Part shown: in pieces, positions 17,099 through 25,350 of the stretch
Position numbering within the stretch: the first letter of the stretch is position 1
Layout of the letters: each line of letters opens with the position of its first letter
Assembly: GCF_001665235.1 (NCBI RefSeq)
Contig: NZ_LZSC01000005.1
Location: 124,001-188,000, forward strand
DNA from: Mycobacterium sp. 1100029.7
Lineage (GTDB): Bacteria > Actinomycetota > Actinomycetes > Mycobacteriales > Mycobacteriaceae
DNA length: 64,000 nucleotides
Reading direction: 5' to 3'
Notes under the pieces: generated by a model
Told to the model about the DNA's origin: nothing
Databases searched by the model: none
Seen by the model: the letters and a program-made list of their open reading frames with translations, nothing else
Position numbers and translations under genes: made by a program

Positions 17099-17530
17099 TC
17101 AACCCTCGGCGGCAAGGCCTTTCACTTGTTGGTAGTAGATGATGTTGCCGCCACCACCCCAATTGCCTTCCGGGATTTCGTGAATCAGCGTCCAGATGTG
17201 AAATGCCCGCGGACCCTGCGGTTCGATTTCCGCGGCCGCGCATACCGCGGTGTGCACGTCGGCAGTGAGCTGTTCTTTGCGGTTCTTGTCGAGCGCACCT
17301 GCGAATACTGTCAGGTCGATCCGGAACCGCGGCTGGCCCGGGCCGCGGCCACCGACCGAGAGCTGGCCCGGCTCCATTTCGTGCAGATACACCAAGGTGT
17401 TGTCGCGCAGAAACGGCGTATCCGGTGCGCGTTCGGCGCGCAGCAGCGCGGTGACCAACTCTTCGGTCAGCCGGCTCAAAGCCTGACCATCAATGGAACC
17501 GCGCACGAATGTCACGTCAATCATCGGCAT
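17099..17530 (-). CDS. Tautomerase-superfamily protein
   Basis: A 143-residue protein beginning MPMIDVTFVRG. Removal of Met would expose Pro1, the catalytic base of 4-oxalocrotonate-tautomerase/MIF-fold enzymes. Beta-alpha-beta units are visible (ALSRLTEELVTALLRAE, then VYLHEM and FRIDLTVFAG, KEQLTADVHTAV), consistent with a two-repeat tautomerase. A Gly/Trp-rich segment (EIPEGNWGGGGNIIYY) near the end is family-typical. It follows the LLM gene on the same strand after 42 bp and may act on a keto-enol intermediate. Confidence 0.8.
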   Translation of the reverse strand: MPMIDVTFVRGSIDGQALSRLTEELVTALLRAERAPDTPFLRDNTLVYLHEMEPGQLSVGGRGPGQPRFRIDLTVFAGALDKNRKEQLTADVHTAVCAAAEIEPQGPRAFHIWTLIHEIPEGNWGGGGNIIYYQQVKGLAAEG

Positions 17531-17572
17531 GGCGACAGTCTCCTCACAACTTCCTCAGACCCCGGACCACCT

Positions 17573-18682
17573 TCACGTAGGGAGTGGTCGCAGCCGCACT
17601 CTTGCGCAAACTCGGTTGAATGCACCAGCATTACCCACGACCAGATAGCGCAGGCCGTGGTCGCGGAACTCTGCGATCTGTGCGATCACTTCGTCGGGAG
17701 TTCCCACCGCGAACAATTCCCGGACCAGCGAGCGCGGAACCTTTGCCGCGTACGACAGCGCGGTCTCCTCGTCTATCAATTGCGGAATCAAATCCTGGAC
17801 TCCGGTGAAGTCGTCCCCCAGCGGATGCTGCGCACCGTGACGTGCCCAGTCTTTGGCGGGCGAGTTCAACGTGAACACTTTGGCGATATCGGAGTCGACG
17901 ACCTCGTCGATCTCATCGCGGGATCGCCCGGTCACGATGAACCGGATCAACGCCGGGGTGATGGCCTGTGGGTCGCGTCCGGCATCCGATGCCGCCGTGC
18001 GCACGATGTCGAGTTGCTCGCCGTACTCGGTGGCTCGCGTCGTCCCGGGAAACCAGCCATCGGCATATCTGCCGGTGGCGCGCATCATGCGGGGCCCGTG
18101 CGCGGCGATCCAGATCTCGGGATATCTGCCCTTGTAGGGCGGCAGCGCGAAAGTCGCGTTGTGCAAAGGGAAAAAAGGCGAGTCGCGGCTGACTAACTCG
18201 CCGCCGGAGTTCCACAACGCTCGGATGGTGGCCACGGCCTCCTCGAAGCGGGCCACTGGCTTCGACCAGTCGACCCCGTAGGGCGCGTTGCTTTCCCGCT
18301 CGCCGGTTCCAATCCCGAGCACTGCGCGGCCCTTGGTCAACAGGTGCAGCGACGCCACCGCCTGGGCCGTGACGGCGGGGTTGCGCCGGCCGGTGTCGGT
18401 AACCGCCACGCCCAGCCGCATCCGGCCCTTGTTGCGCCCCGCAAGGTAGCCGAGCATGGTCCAAGGCTCTAGGTGTGCGTCCATCTTCGGGATGATGCGG
18501 GCGGCGCCGACGTGCCTGGTATTCCACATCGACGGCGGCAACACCGAGTTGAGATGGTCGGCGACCCAGAAGGATTCGGCGCCACACGCCAATCCGGTCA
18601 GGTAGTCGGCGTGGATCAATGGCTTCGGGCCGAAGCGCGAATTGATGGTGTTGTGCATGACACCGACGCCGAATTTGGCCAT
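17573..18682 (-). CDS. F420-dependent LLM oxidoreductase, phthiodiolone-ketoreductase-like
   Basis: A 369-residue luciferase-like TIM barrel. Long stretches resemble what I recall of the phthiodiolone dimycocerosate ketoreductase Rv2951c: [54 protein letters not shown] and [19 protein letters not shown]. That enzyme uses F420H2 to reduce the keto group of phthiodiolones. The DIM/PGL locus is not present here, so the substrate may be another keto-lipid. The tautomerase lies downstream on the same strand. Confidence 0.82.
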   Translation of the reverse strand: MAKFGVGVMHNTINSRFGPKPLIHADYLTGLACGAESFWVADHLNSVLPPSMWNTRHVGAARIIPKMDAHLEPWTMLGYLAGRNKGRMRLGVAVTDTGRRNPAVTAQAVASLHLLTKGRAVLGIGTGERESNAPYGVDWSKPVARFEEAVATIRALWNSGGELVSRDSPFFPLHNATFALPPYKGRYPEIWIAAHGPRMMRATGRYADGWFPGTTRATEYGEQLDIVRTAASDAGRDPQAITPALIRFIVTGRSRDEIDEVVDSDIAKVFTLNSPAKDWARHGAQHPLGDDFTGVQDLIPQLIDEETALSYAAKVPRSLVRELFAVGTPDEVIAQIAEFRDHGLRYLVVGNAGAFNRVCARVRLRPLPT

Positions 18683-18812
18683 CGCGGTCGCTCCTTCGCG
18701 CCGTCGGCCACAGACTAGCCGATCGGCTACCCAGGACCATAAGTGATCGGCCGCGCTTCATCAATGCCCGTCGTTCACCGGGTAATCGGCGAAGACCCGC
18801 GACAATGACGGA

Positions 18813-19511
18813 ATGCCTCATGTTCGTCGGCTCCTTGCGCCAGTGGCGGCCGGGGCGCTCGCGCTGTCCGCCGCCGCGCCTGCCGCCGCGAGCCCCGATG
18901 TGCCGCCCGTCAGCGATGCCGCGCGGGCGGCCGGATTCGTCGACGTCCGCACCGTCGTCCCGGATGCCATCGTCGACCTGCGCTATGCGACCACCAACAA
19001 CTTCACCGGCACGCAGTTGTATCCGTCCGACGCGCGATGCCTGGTGCATCAATCCATGTCCACGGGTCTCGCGAACGCCGCGGCGACGCTGCGCTCCCAG
19101 GGGCACTTGCTGGTGTTCTGGGATTGCTACCGGCCACATGACGTTCAGGTCAGGATGTTCCAAGTGGTGCCCAATCCCGCCTGGGTCGCCCGGCCTGGAC
19201 AGTTCGCGCACAGCCATGAATCGGGCCGTTCGGTGGATGTGACTTTCACTGACGTTCAGCAGCCATGCCCGGCAGAGCAGCATGCAGGTGGACTCTGTCT
19301 GGCCGATATGGGTACCGGCTTCGACGACTTCACCCCGCGCGCAACGGCTTACGCAACGCAGGGAGTCAGCGCCACCGCTCAGGCGAATCGAGCCCGGTTG
19401 CGCGATGCGATGAATTACGGGGGGTTGAGCCCGTATTCCGGCGAGTGGTGGCACTTCGACGGTCCGGGAGCCGGTGTCGACCGCCCGATCCTCAACGTTC
19501 CCGTAGACTAG
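18813..19511 (+). CDS. Exported D-alanyl-D-alanine dipeptidase (VanX-like, M15D)
   Basis: A zinc dipeptidase of peptidoglycan-related D-Ala-D-Ala. The 232-residue protein has a signal peptide (MPHVRRLLAPVAAGALALSAAAPAAA), so it acts outside the membrane, unlike cytoplasmic VanX. Active-site elements: DCYRPHDVQ (catalytic Arg), SHESGRSVDV (SxHxxGxxxD zinc ligands), the MGTGFDDF loop, and EWWHFD (catalytic Glu and third zinc His). No vanA or vanH is nearby, so cell-wall turnover is more likely than glycopeptide resistance. Confidence 0.88.
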   Translation: MPHVRRLLAPVAAGALALSAAAPAAASPDVPPVSDAARAAGFVDVRTVVPDAIVDLRYATTNNFTGTQLYPSDARCLVHQSMSTGLANAAATLRSQGHLLVFWDCYRPHDVQVRMFQVVPNPAWVARPGQFAHSHESGRSVDVTFTDVQQPCPAEQHAGGLCLADMGTGFDDFTPRATAYATQGVSATAQANRARLRDAMNYGGLSPYSGEWWHFDGPGAGVDRPILNVPVD

Positions 19512-19573
19512 CGACATCTCATAATATGAGATGCAAGTTTCATAATGTGATCGCACCTCGGTAGGCTGCGTCC

Positions 19574-20386
19574 ATGAACGACGACCGCCGGGCCAGTTAT
19601 ACGCACGGACACCACGAGTCGGTGTTGCGCAGCCACCAGCGCCGTACCGCCGCGGACTCGGCGGGCTACCTGCTGCCCTACCTCGAGTCGGGGCGGTCGC
19701 TGCTCGACGTGGGCTGTGGGCCCGGAACGATCACCGCCGACCTGGCCGTCAGGGTCGCGCCCGGATCGGTCACTGCCGTCGATCAATTCCCCGATGTCCT
19801 CGAGTCGGCGCGTGCGGAGGCGCAGCGGCGCGCGCTGTCCAATGTCGCGTTCGCCGTCGCCGACGTGGAGCGGCTCGAATTCTCCGATGGCACCTTTGAT
19901 TTCGTGCACGCGCATCAGGTGCTGCAACATGTCGGTGATCCGGTCCGGGCACTACAAGAGATGCGCAGGGTATGCGCGCAGGGAGGGATCGTGGCCGCCC
20001 GCGATGCCGATTACGCCGGCTTCATCTGGTTTCCGAGGCTTCCGGCATTGGACCTGTGGCGCGACATCTATCGACAGACCGCTCGCGCGAATGGCGGTGA
20101 ACCGGACGCCGGCCGGCACCTGCTGTCGTGGGCGTTGCAGGCCGGCTTCGACGACGTCACGCCCACCGGGAGTCTGTGGTGCTATGCGACTCCCGAGACC
20201 CGCCAGTGGTGGGGCGGCATGTGGGCCGACCGGATCCTGCATTCGGAAATCGCTCGCGACATCCTCCGGATGGGCCTGGCCACCACCGCGCAACTCGAGG
20301 AGATCTCCGCGGCGTGGCTGGAGTGGGCCGCCGCCCCAGACGGCTGGATCGCTCTGCCGCACGGCGAAATCATCTGCCGCACCTAA
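19574..20386 (+). CDS. Class I SAM-dependent methyltransferase (UbiE/Methyltransf_11 type)
   Basis: A 270-residue protein with SAM motif I LLDVGCGPGTITADLA, acidic residue after motif II (VTAVDQFPDVL), motif post-II VAFAVADVERLEF, and FVHAHQVLQHVGDPVRAL. The C-terminal half (WWGGMWADRILHS) is a substrate-binding cap of unknown specificity. The start lies 62 bp after the VanX-like gene stop, with ATAATATGAGATGC-type AT-rich sequence between, which may hold a separate promoter. It converges on the SDR with a 4-bp gap. Confidence 0.88.
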   Translation: MNDDRRASYTHGHHESVLRSHQRRTAADSAGYLLPYLESGRSLLDVGCGPGTITADLAVRVAPGSVTAVDQFPDVLESARAEAQRRALSNVAFAVADVERLEFSDGTFDFVHAHQVLQHVGDPVRALQEMRRVCAQGGIVAARDADYAGFIWFPRLPALDLWRDIYRQTARANGGEPDAGRHLLSWALQAGFDDVTPTGSLWCYATPETRQWWGGMWADRILHSEIARDILRMGLATTAQLEEISAAWLEWAAAPDGWIALPHGEIICRT

Positions 20387-20390
20387 ATTC

Positions 20391-21215
20391 TCAGTCCAGG
20401 AACAGGTCCGGGATGGGCTGGTCGCCGCCGCCGTACCGGGACAGGTCTATGACGCCGGCACTGTGCAGCACGTCGGCGTCGATGTAGCAGTTGCCGGTCG
20501 CGTCCCGGCTGGGGCGAGTGACGATTTCGACCGCGGCGTCTGCCATGATCTCGGGGCTACGCGACGACTCGGCCAACTTGTCACCGTCGGCCATGTTCGC
20601 CACCGCGGCCGTCGCGATATAGGTTTGCGGCCACAGGCAATTCACGCCGATCCCGGTGTCGGCGAACTCCGCCGCCCAGCCCAGCGACAGCAACGTCATG
20701 CCGTACTTGGACAGCGTGTAGGCCGGGTGGGCGCCCAGCCAACGCGGGTTCATGTTCACCGGCGGCGAGATGGTCAGCACATGCGCATTGGCCGACTTCT
20801 CGAGATGCGGCACGCACGCCTTGGTCAGCAGGAAGGTGCCACGCAGGTTGATCTCCTGCATCAGGTCGTACTTCTTGGCCGACAGCGCCGCGGTCGGTTC
20901 CACGGCGATGGCGCTGGCGTTGTTCACGCAGACGTCGATGCCGCCGAATCGCTGCACTGCCGCCTCGACGACCCGTTGTACATCCTCTTCGCGGCGAACG
21001 TCGCCGACGACCGCCAGCGCCTTGCCGCCCGCCGCCTCGACCTCGGCGGCGGCGGTGTGCACCGTGCCCGGCAGTCGGGGGTGAGGGGTGTCGGTTTTGG
21101 CCAGCAGTACGACGTTGGCGCCCTGGCGGGCCGCGCCGATTCCGATCGCGAGCCCGATTCCGCGGCTGCCGCCGGAGATCACGACGGTCCGATCGGCGAG
21201 CAGTTTGTTAGCCAT
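20391..21215 (-). CDS. SDR-family oxidoreductase (HSDL2-like)
   Basis: A 274-residue NAD(P)-dependent SDR with cofactor motif ISGGSRGIGLAIG, a long beta-2 to alpha-3 insert (AKTDTPHPRLPGTVHTAAAE) found in hydroxysteroid-dehydrogenase-like-2 proteins, NNASAI, the unusual catalytic serine context ISPPVNM, and YTLSKYG carrying Tyr and Lys. The C-terminus YIDADVLHSAGVIDLSRYG is typical of that subgroup. It is divergent from the mutase gene with a 69-bp shared promoter region, suggesting a link to the acyl-CoA pathway. Confidence 0.87.
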   Translation of the reverse strand: MANKLLADRTVVISGGSRGIGLAIGIGAARQGANVVLLAKTDTPHPRLPGTVHTAAAEVEAAGGKALAVVGDVRREEDVQRVVEAAVQRFGGIDVCVNNASAIAVEPTAALSAKKYDLMQEINLRGTFLLTKACVPHLEKSANAHVLTISPPVNMNPRWLGAHPAYTLSKYGMTLLSLGWAAEFADTGIGVNCLWPQTYIATAAVANMADGDKLAESSRSPEIMADAAVEIVTRPSRDATGNCYIDADVLHSAGVIDLSRYGGGDQPIPDLFLD

Positions 21216-21284
21216 GGGACTCCTTTGGCCTGGTCAGGCACGTGGTATTGGCATTCTCTTTTTTTGCAAGTACGTTATTCACCG

Positions 21285-22862
21285 ATGGATAATACGGCCC
21301 ACACTCCGTCTGGTATCCCGCTGCAGCCCGTATACGGGCCGGCGGATGTAAGCGCGGAGCCTCCGCAGCCGGGGGAGTTTCCCTTCACCCGGGGCAACTT
21401 CGCGTCCGGCTACCGCGGCAAGCTCTGGACCTTCCGCCAATACTCCGGATTCGGCACCGCCGAGGAGTCCAATCGCCGTTACCGCTATCTGCTGGAGCAG
21501 GGCGGAACGGGGTTGTCGGTGGCGCTCGATCTGCCCACCCAGTGTGGGTACGACTCCGACGACCCCGAGTTCGGTGAAGAGGTCGGCCGGGTCGGCGTTG
21601 CCGTCGACACCCTGGCCGACTTCGAGATCCTGTTCGACGGCATCCCGTTGGACAAGCTCAGTACCAGCATGACGATCAACGGGACGGCGGCGATCCTGCT
21701 GGCGTTCTACGTCGCCGCCGCGGAGAAGAAGGGAATCCCGCGGGCCAAGCTCACCGGGACGATCCAGAACGACATCCTCAAGGAGTACGCCTCGCGCGGA
21801 ACCTGGATCTGGCCGCCGGAGCCGTCCCTGCGACTGATCGCCGACACCATCGAGTTCTGCGCGGCGGAAGTGCCTCGGTTCAACGCGATCTCGGTGGCCG
21901 GGGCGCACTTCCGCGACGCCGGCGCCAACGCCGTGCAGGAGATGGCCTTCACCCTGGCCGACGGGGTCACCTATTGCGACACCGTGGTCGAGCGCGGCCG
22001 CATGACGATCGACCAATTCGCGCCGCAGATTTCGTTCTTCTTCTACACCCACGGCGACTTCTTCGAGGAGATTGCCAAATACCGTGCGGGACGGCGTCGT
22101 TGGGCGACCATCGTGCAAGAGCGCTACGGGGCGACCACGGCCAAGGCGGCGATGTTCCGGTTCGGTTGCGTCTGCGGCGGGGCCTCGCTGTACGCGCCAC
22201 AGGCCCACAACAACATCGTCCGGGTGGCCTACGAGGCGATGGCCGCGGTGCTCGGCGGCGTCCAATCGATGTTCACGGCCGCCTGGGACGAGCCGTTCGC
22301 CCTGCCCACCGAGGAAACCACCACCCTGGCGCTGCGCACCCAGCAGATCCTGGCGCACGAAACCGGTGTGGCCAGCGTCGCCGACCCGCTCGGCGGCTCC
22401 TACTTCGTGGAGGCGCTGACCGACGCCACCGAGGAGCGCATCATCGAGATCATGTCCGACCTCGAACGCCACGGCGGAATGGTGCAGGCCATCGAGGACG
22501 GGTATCTGCAGGGCCTGATCGCCGACGAAGCCTTCGACCTGCACAAGGACGTCGAAGCCGGCACCCGTCCCGTGGTCGGGGTGAACCGGTTCGTGACCGA
22601 GGAGCCCGAGCACGATGTCGTCACCTACGAACTCGACGCCGAAGGGCGCGACCTGCAGCTCAAACGGCTGTCCAAGATCAAGGCCGAAAGAGACTCGGCG
22701 GCAGTCGAATCCACTCTCACGGCCCTCTCCCGTGCCGCCGAGGGAGACGACAACCTGATGCACAAGTTGATCGACTGCGCCAATGCCTACTGCACCGTCG
22801 GGGAGATGGTCTCCGCGCTGAAGGCAGTATGGGGCGAATTCCAGCAACCGGTGGTGTTCTGA
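21285..22862 (+). CDS. B12-dependent acyl-CoA mutase, catalytic (large) subunit, split form
   Basis: A 525-residue TIM-barrel mutase subunit of the methylmalonyl/isobutyryl/hydroxyisobutyryl-CoA mutase family that lacks its own cobalamin domain. Aligned from memory to P. shermanii methylmalonyl-CoA mutase without gaps across the barrel, Tyr53 (RQYSGF) matches Tyr89, Thr159/Gln161 (GTIQND) match Thr195/Gln197, Arg171 (EYASR) matches Arg207, and His208 (VAGAH) matches His244. Tyr89 and Arg207 are the carboxylate-binding pair replaced in isobutyryl- and hydroxyisobutyryl-CoA mutases, so a dicarboxylic acyl-CoA substrate is predicted. Oddly, the conserved RxHxQT segment reads RFGCVCGG (292-299) and the usual GYH is GAH, so the pocket must differ. 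ATG 21285 is adjacent to the SDR promoter; the small subunit follows with no gap. Confidence 0.88.
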   Translation: MDNTAHTPSGIPLQPVYGPADVSAEPPQPGEFPFTRGNFASGYRGKLWTFRQYSGFGTAEESNRRYRYLLEQGGTGLSVALDLPTQCGYDSDDPEFGEEVGRVGVAVDTLADFEILFDGIPLDKLSTSMTINGTAAILLAFYVAAAEKKGIPRAKLTGTIQNDILKEYASRGTWIWPPEPSLRLIADTIEFCAAEVPRFNAISVAGAHFRDAGANAVQEMAFTLADGVTYCDTVVERGRMTIDQFAPQISFFFYTHGDFFEEIAKYRAGRRRWATIVQERYGATTAKAAMFRFGCVCGGASLYAPQAHNNIVRVAYEAMAAVLGGVQSMFTAAWDEPFALPTEETTTLALRTQQILAHETGVASVADPLGGSYFVEALTDATEERIIEIMSDLERHGGMVQAIEDGYLQGLIADEAFDLHKDVEAGTRPVVGVNRFVTEEPEHDVVTYELDAEGRDLQLKRLSKIKAERDSAAVESTLTALSRAAEGDDNLMHKLIDCANAYCTVGEMVSALKAVWGEFQQPVVF

Positions 22863-23288
22863 GTGGCCGTTCGCATTCTCGTTGCCAAACCCGGCTTGGA
22901 CGGGCACGACCGCGGCGCGAAAATCGTCGCCCGCACGCTGCGCGACGCCGGGTTCGAGGTCATCTACACCGGTATCCGCCAACGCATCGAGGACATCGCC
23001 TCGATCGCCGTCCAAGAGGACGTCGCCGTGGTCGGCCTGAGCATTCTGTCCGGTGCGCATCTGGCGCTGACCGCGCGCACCGTGGAAGCGTTGCGGGCCG
23101 CCGATGCCGCCGACATCGCCGTCGTCGTCGGGGGCACCATCCCGCACGCCGACATCCCCAAGCTGCTCTCCGCCGGTGCCGCAGCGGTGTTCCCCACCGG
23201 GACACCGCTGGACAATCTGGTGCGCGAAGTCCGCGCGCTGACCGGAACTCCCGACCCCGTCACGGAGGAATCATGCGCGTCGGAGTAA
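22863..23288 (+). CDS. Cobalamin-binding small subunit of the acyl-CoA mutase
   Basis: A 141-residue B12-binding domain that supplies adenosylcobalamin to the large subunit. It begins VRILVAKPGLDGHDRGAK: Lys9, Asp13, His15 and Gly18 match the Lys604, Asp608, His610 and Gly613 of methylmalonyl-CoA mutase, with His15 as the lower axial cobalt ligand. Further base-on elements are VVGLSILSGAH and VVGGTIPHADI and the C-terminal GTPLDNLV. The GTG directly follows the large-subunit TGA. The gene overlaps the next LLM gene by 16 bp, indicating one operon. Confidence 0.92.
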   Translation: MAVRILVAKPGLDGHDRGAKIVARTLRDAGFEVIYTGIRQRIEDIASIAVQEDVAVVGLSILSGAHLALTARTVEALRAADAADIAVVVGGTIPHADIPKLLSAGAAAVFPTGTPLDNLVREVRALTGTPDPVTEESCASE

Positions 23289-24229
23289 TGATCGGCGCCG
23301 AGCGTGGCGACATGGCCCGCAAGGTGGACAAGCTGGTCTCCGATATCGAGTGGGCCGAATCCGCGGGTCTGGACACCGCGTGGATGCCGCAGGTGCCCAA
23401 CGACTTCGACTGCCTGACCATGGTGTCGCTGATGGCCGCGCACAGTTCACGCATCGAGCTGGGGACGGCGGTGGTACCGCTGCAGGCTCAGCACCCGATA
23501 GCCCTTGCCCGGCAAGCGCTCTCGACGCACGCGGTGGCAGGCGGCCGGCTTGCCCTGGGTGTGGGTCCGTCGCATCACTGGATCATCAGGGACATGCTGG
23601 GCTTGTCGTACGAGAAGCCGGCCGCTTACACCCGCGATTATCTTCAAGTGCTCAACGCGGCCACCGGCGGATCGGGATCGGTTGACGTCGAGAATGATTC
23701 GTTTACGGTGCACAATCCGCTGGCGATCGGGGCTGATACGCCGATGCCGGTGCTGGTCGCCGCGCTGGGGCCGGTGATGCTGCAGATCGCCGGTGAACTC
23801 GCCGACGGCACCGTGTTGTGGATGGCCGACGAGCGGGCGATCGGTGATCACATCGCGCCCAAGATCACCAAGGCCGCTGCTGATGCCGGCCGGCCGGCAC
23901 CGCGGATCGTCGCGGGCATCCCGGTATGTCTGTGTGCGTCCGGGCAAGTCGACGAGGCCAAGGAGCGGGCCAACCGCATTCTGGGTGAGGCCGAGGTGTC
24001 GCCCAACTACCAGCGCCTGCTCGACCGCGGCGACGCCCGTGATGTCGGTGATCTATGTGCCGCCGGCGACGAGGAACAAATCCTGGCCCGCATGCGCGGC
24101 TTCGCCGATTCTGGCGTGACCGACTTGTCGGTCCGGCTACTCCCGATCGGTGACAACCGTGACGAGCTGGTCGCCTCCAAGCGCCGGACCCGCGAAGTGA
24201 TCGCCTCGCTGGCGGCGGAATTGCGGTGA
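23273..24229 (+). CDS. F420-dependent LLM-class oxidoreductase
   Basis: A 318-residue luciferase-like monooxygenase-fold protein of the TIGR03564 type (MRVGVMIGAERGDM N-terminus, LGTAVVPLQAQHPIALARQALS, LALGVGPSHHWIIRDMLG). Such proteins use F420 or FMN. The ATG 23273 is chosen for GGAGG just upstream. It overlaps the mutase small subunit and is followed by the CoA transferase with a 4-bp GTGA overlap. Its reaction in the pathway is unknown; reduction or oxidation of a keto or hydroxy acyl intermediate is possible. Confidence 0.87.
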   Translation: MRVGVMIGAERGDMARKVDKLVSDIEWAESAGLDTAWMPQVPNDFDCLTMVSLMAAHSSRIELGTAVVPLQAQHPIALARQALSTHAVAGGRLALGVGPSHHWIIRDMLGLSYEKPAAYTRDYLQVLNAATGGSGSVDVENDSFTVHNPLAIGADTPMPVLVAALGPVMLQIAGELADGTVLWMADERAIGDHIAPKITKAAADAGRPAPRIVAGIPVCLCASGQVDEAKERANRILGEAEVSPNYQRLLDRGDARDVGDLCAAGDEEQILARMRGFADSGVTDLSVRLLPIGDNRDELVASKRRTREVIASLAAELR

Positions 24230-25266
24230 GTTCCAGCGACACCGGGCCGCTGGCTGGGATACGCATCCTCGAGGTCGGCACCATGCTGGCGGGTCCGTAT
24301 GCCACCATGTTGCTGGCCGACCTCGGTGCCGAGGTCACCAAGATCGAGCCCGCCGGCGGCGAGATCTCGCGCAGCGTGGGTGCGACCTACTTCGCCAGCC
24401 TCAACCGCAACAAGTCCAGCATCACGCTGGACTTGAATTCCGATGCGGGGCAGCAACGATTGGGCGAACTGGTCGCCGAATCGCATGCGCTGCTGGTGAA
24501 CCTGAAGCCGTCGGCGATCCGCCGGTTGGGCCTGACCTACGACGAGCTACGACGGCACAACGAGAAGATCGTCTGCGTCGCGATCACCGGATTCGGCCTG
24601 TACGGCGGCGACGATCCGGCCTTCGACTACGTGGTGCAGGCAGGTGTGGGCACCGCCGCGTTGACCGGCGACCCTGACGGTCCGCCGACGCTGCCCGGAT
24701 ACTCCTCGGCCGACAACTCGACGGGAATGACCGCGGCGCTGGGGCTCTTGGCGAAGATCATCTCCGGGACCGGCGGCCAGGTGGATGTGTCGCTGCGCGA
24801 CGTCATGCTGTCGCAGCTGAACTATCACGCGTCGGCTTATCTGAACAGCGGTGTCGAGCCGCAACGCCGACCCTATGGTGCGCATTCGTATTACGTTCCA
24901 GCACAACTTTTTCCGACGTCCGACGGGTATCTGGCCCTGTTCATCACCCACGATGGATTCTGGAAGTCGTTTGCCGCCGAGGCGGGCATCGGGGGTTTCG
25001 AGACGATGGCCGAACGGGTGGCACGCCGTGACGAAGTGCTGGCGGTGGTCACGGCGATGCTGGCCACCGACACCGCTGTTGGCTGGGAGGGACGACTGCG
25101 CCCGCTGGGTGTCCCGGCGGCCGCCGTGCGGACCCTGCCCGAAGCGCTCGAGGCCACACCGGAGGTGATTGTCACCGCGGGCGATTTCCGCCTGGTCGGC
25201 AGCCCGATCCACGTGTCCGGGTATCAGCCCGACTACCGGCCACCGCCGGAGCTTCCCGAGGCCTAG
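24226..25266 (+). CDS. Class III (CaiB/BaiF) CoA transferase
   Basis: Transfers CoA between acyl-CoA and a free carboxylate through an aspartyl-CoA intermediate. The 346-residue protein shows GIRILEVGTMLAGPYATMLLADLGAEVTKIEP at the N-terminus, the NRNKSSITLDL block and GYSSADNSTGMTAALGLLA containing the catalytic Asp. It is shorter than the usual 390-430 residues, with the distal part after about residue 300 reduced. GTG 24226 overlaps the LLM stop. A role in activating or recycling the dicarboxylate linked to the mutase is plausible but inferred. Confidence 0.87.
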   Translation: MSSSDTGPLAGIRILEVGTMLAGPYATMLLADLGAEVTKIEPAGGEISRSVGATYFASLNRNKSSITLDLNSDAGQQRLGELVAESHALLVNLKPSAIRRLGLTYDELRRHNEKIVCVAITGFGLYGGDDPAFDYVVQAGVGTAALTGDPDGPPTLPGYSSADNSTGMTAALGLLAKIISGTGGQVDVSLRDVMLSQLNYHASAYLNSGVEPQRRPYGAHSYYVPAQLFPTSDGYLALFITHDGFWKSFAAEAGIGGFETMAERVARRDEVLAVVTAMLATDTAVGWEGRLRPLGVPAAAVRTLPEALEATPEVIVTAGDFRLVGSPIHVSGYQPDYRPPPELPEA

Positions 25267-25280
25267 CCACGATTCGCCGC

Positions 25281-25336
25281 CGAGTGTGAAGCTGGCCGCA
25301 CGCTCGGGCCCGAGTGTGCAGCTGGCCGCACGCTCG
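25281..25336. terminator. Tandem pair of hairpin units between convergent genes
   Basis: Two 26-bp units, 25281-25306 and 25311-25336, are identical except for one base. Each begins CGAGTGTG and ends CGCACGCTCG, so each can fold into a stem of about 8-10 bp with one wobble or mismatch around AGCTGGC. They sit between the convergent CoA-transferase and amidohydrolase genes and are best read as a bidirectional terminator or a scattered intergenic repeat. Confidence 0.5.
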
Positions 25337-25350
25337 GCAGGCAGCGGCGA

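Noticed and set aside
16918..17142. A 74-codon plus-strand frame near the tautomerase
   Set aside because: No ribosome site, no recognisable sequence, and it overlaps the well-supported tautomerase.
19716..22862. A single 1048-codon plus-strand open frame running into the mutase gene
   Set aside because: Only the part from 21285 resembles a protein. The earlier part is an alternate frame of the methyltransferase and the antisense of the SDR, with Arg/Pro/Ser-rich non-family sequence.
21279..23147. A 622-codon minus-strand open frame opposite the mutase
   Set aside because: It is the high-GC complement of the mutase subunits, Asp/Gly/His/Arg-rich, with no family motif.
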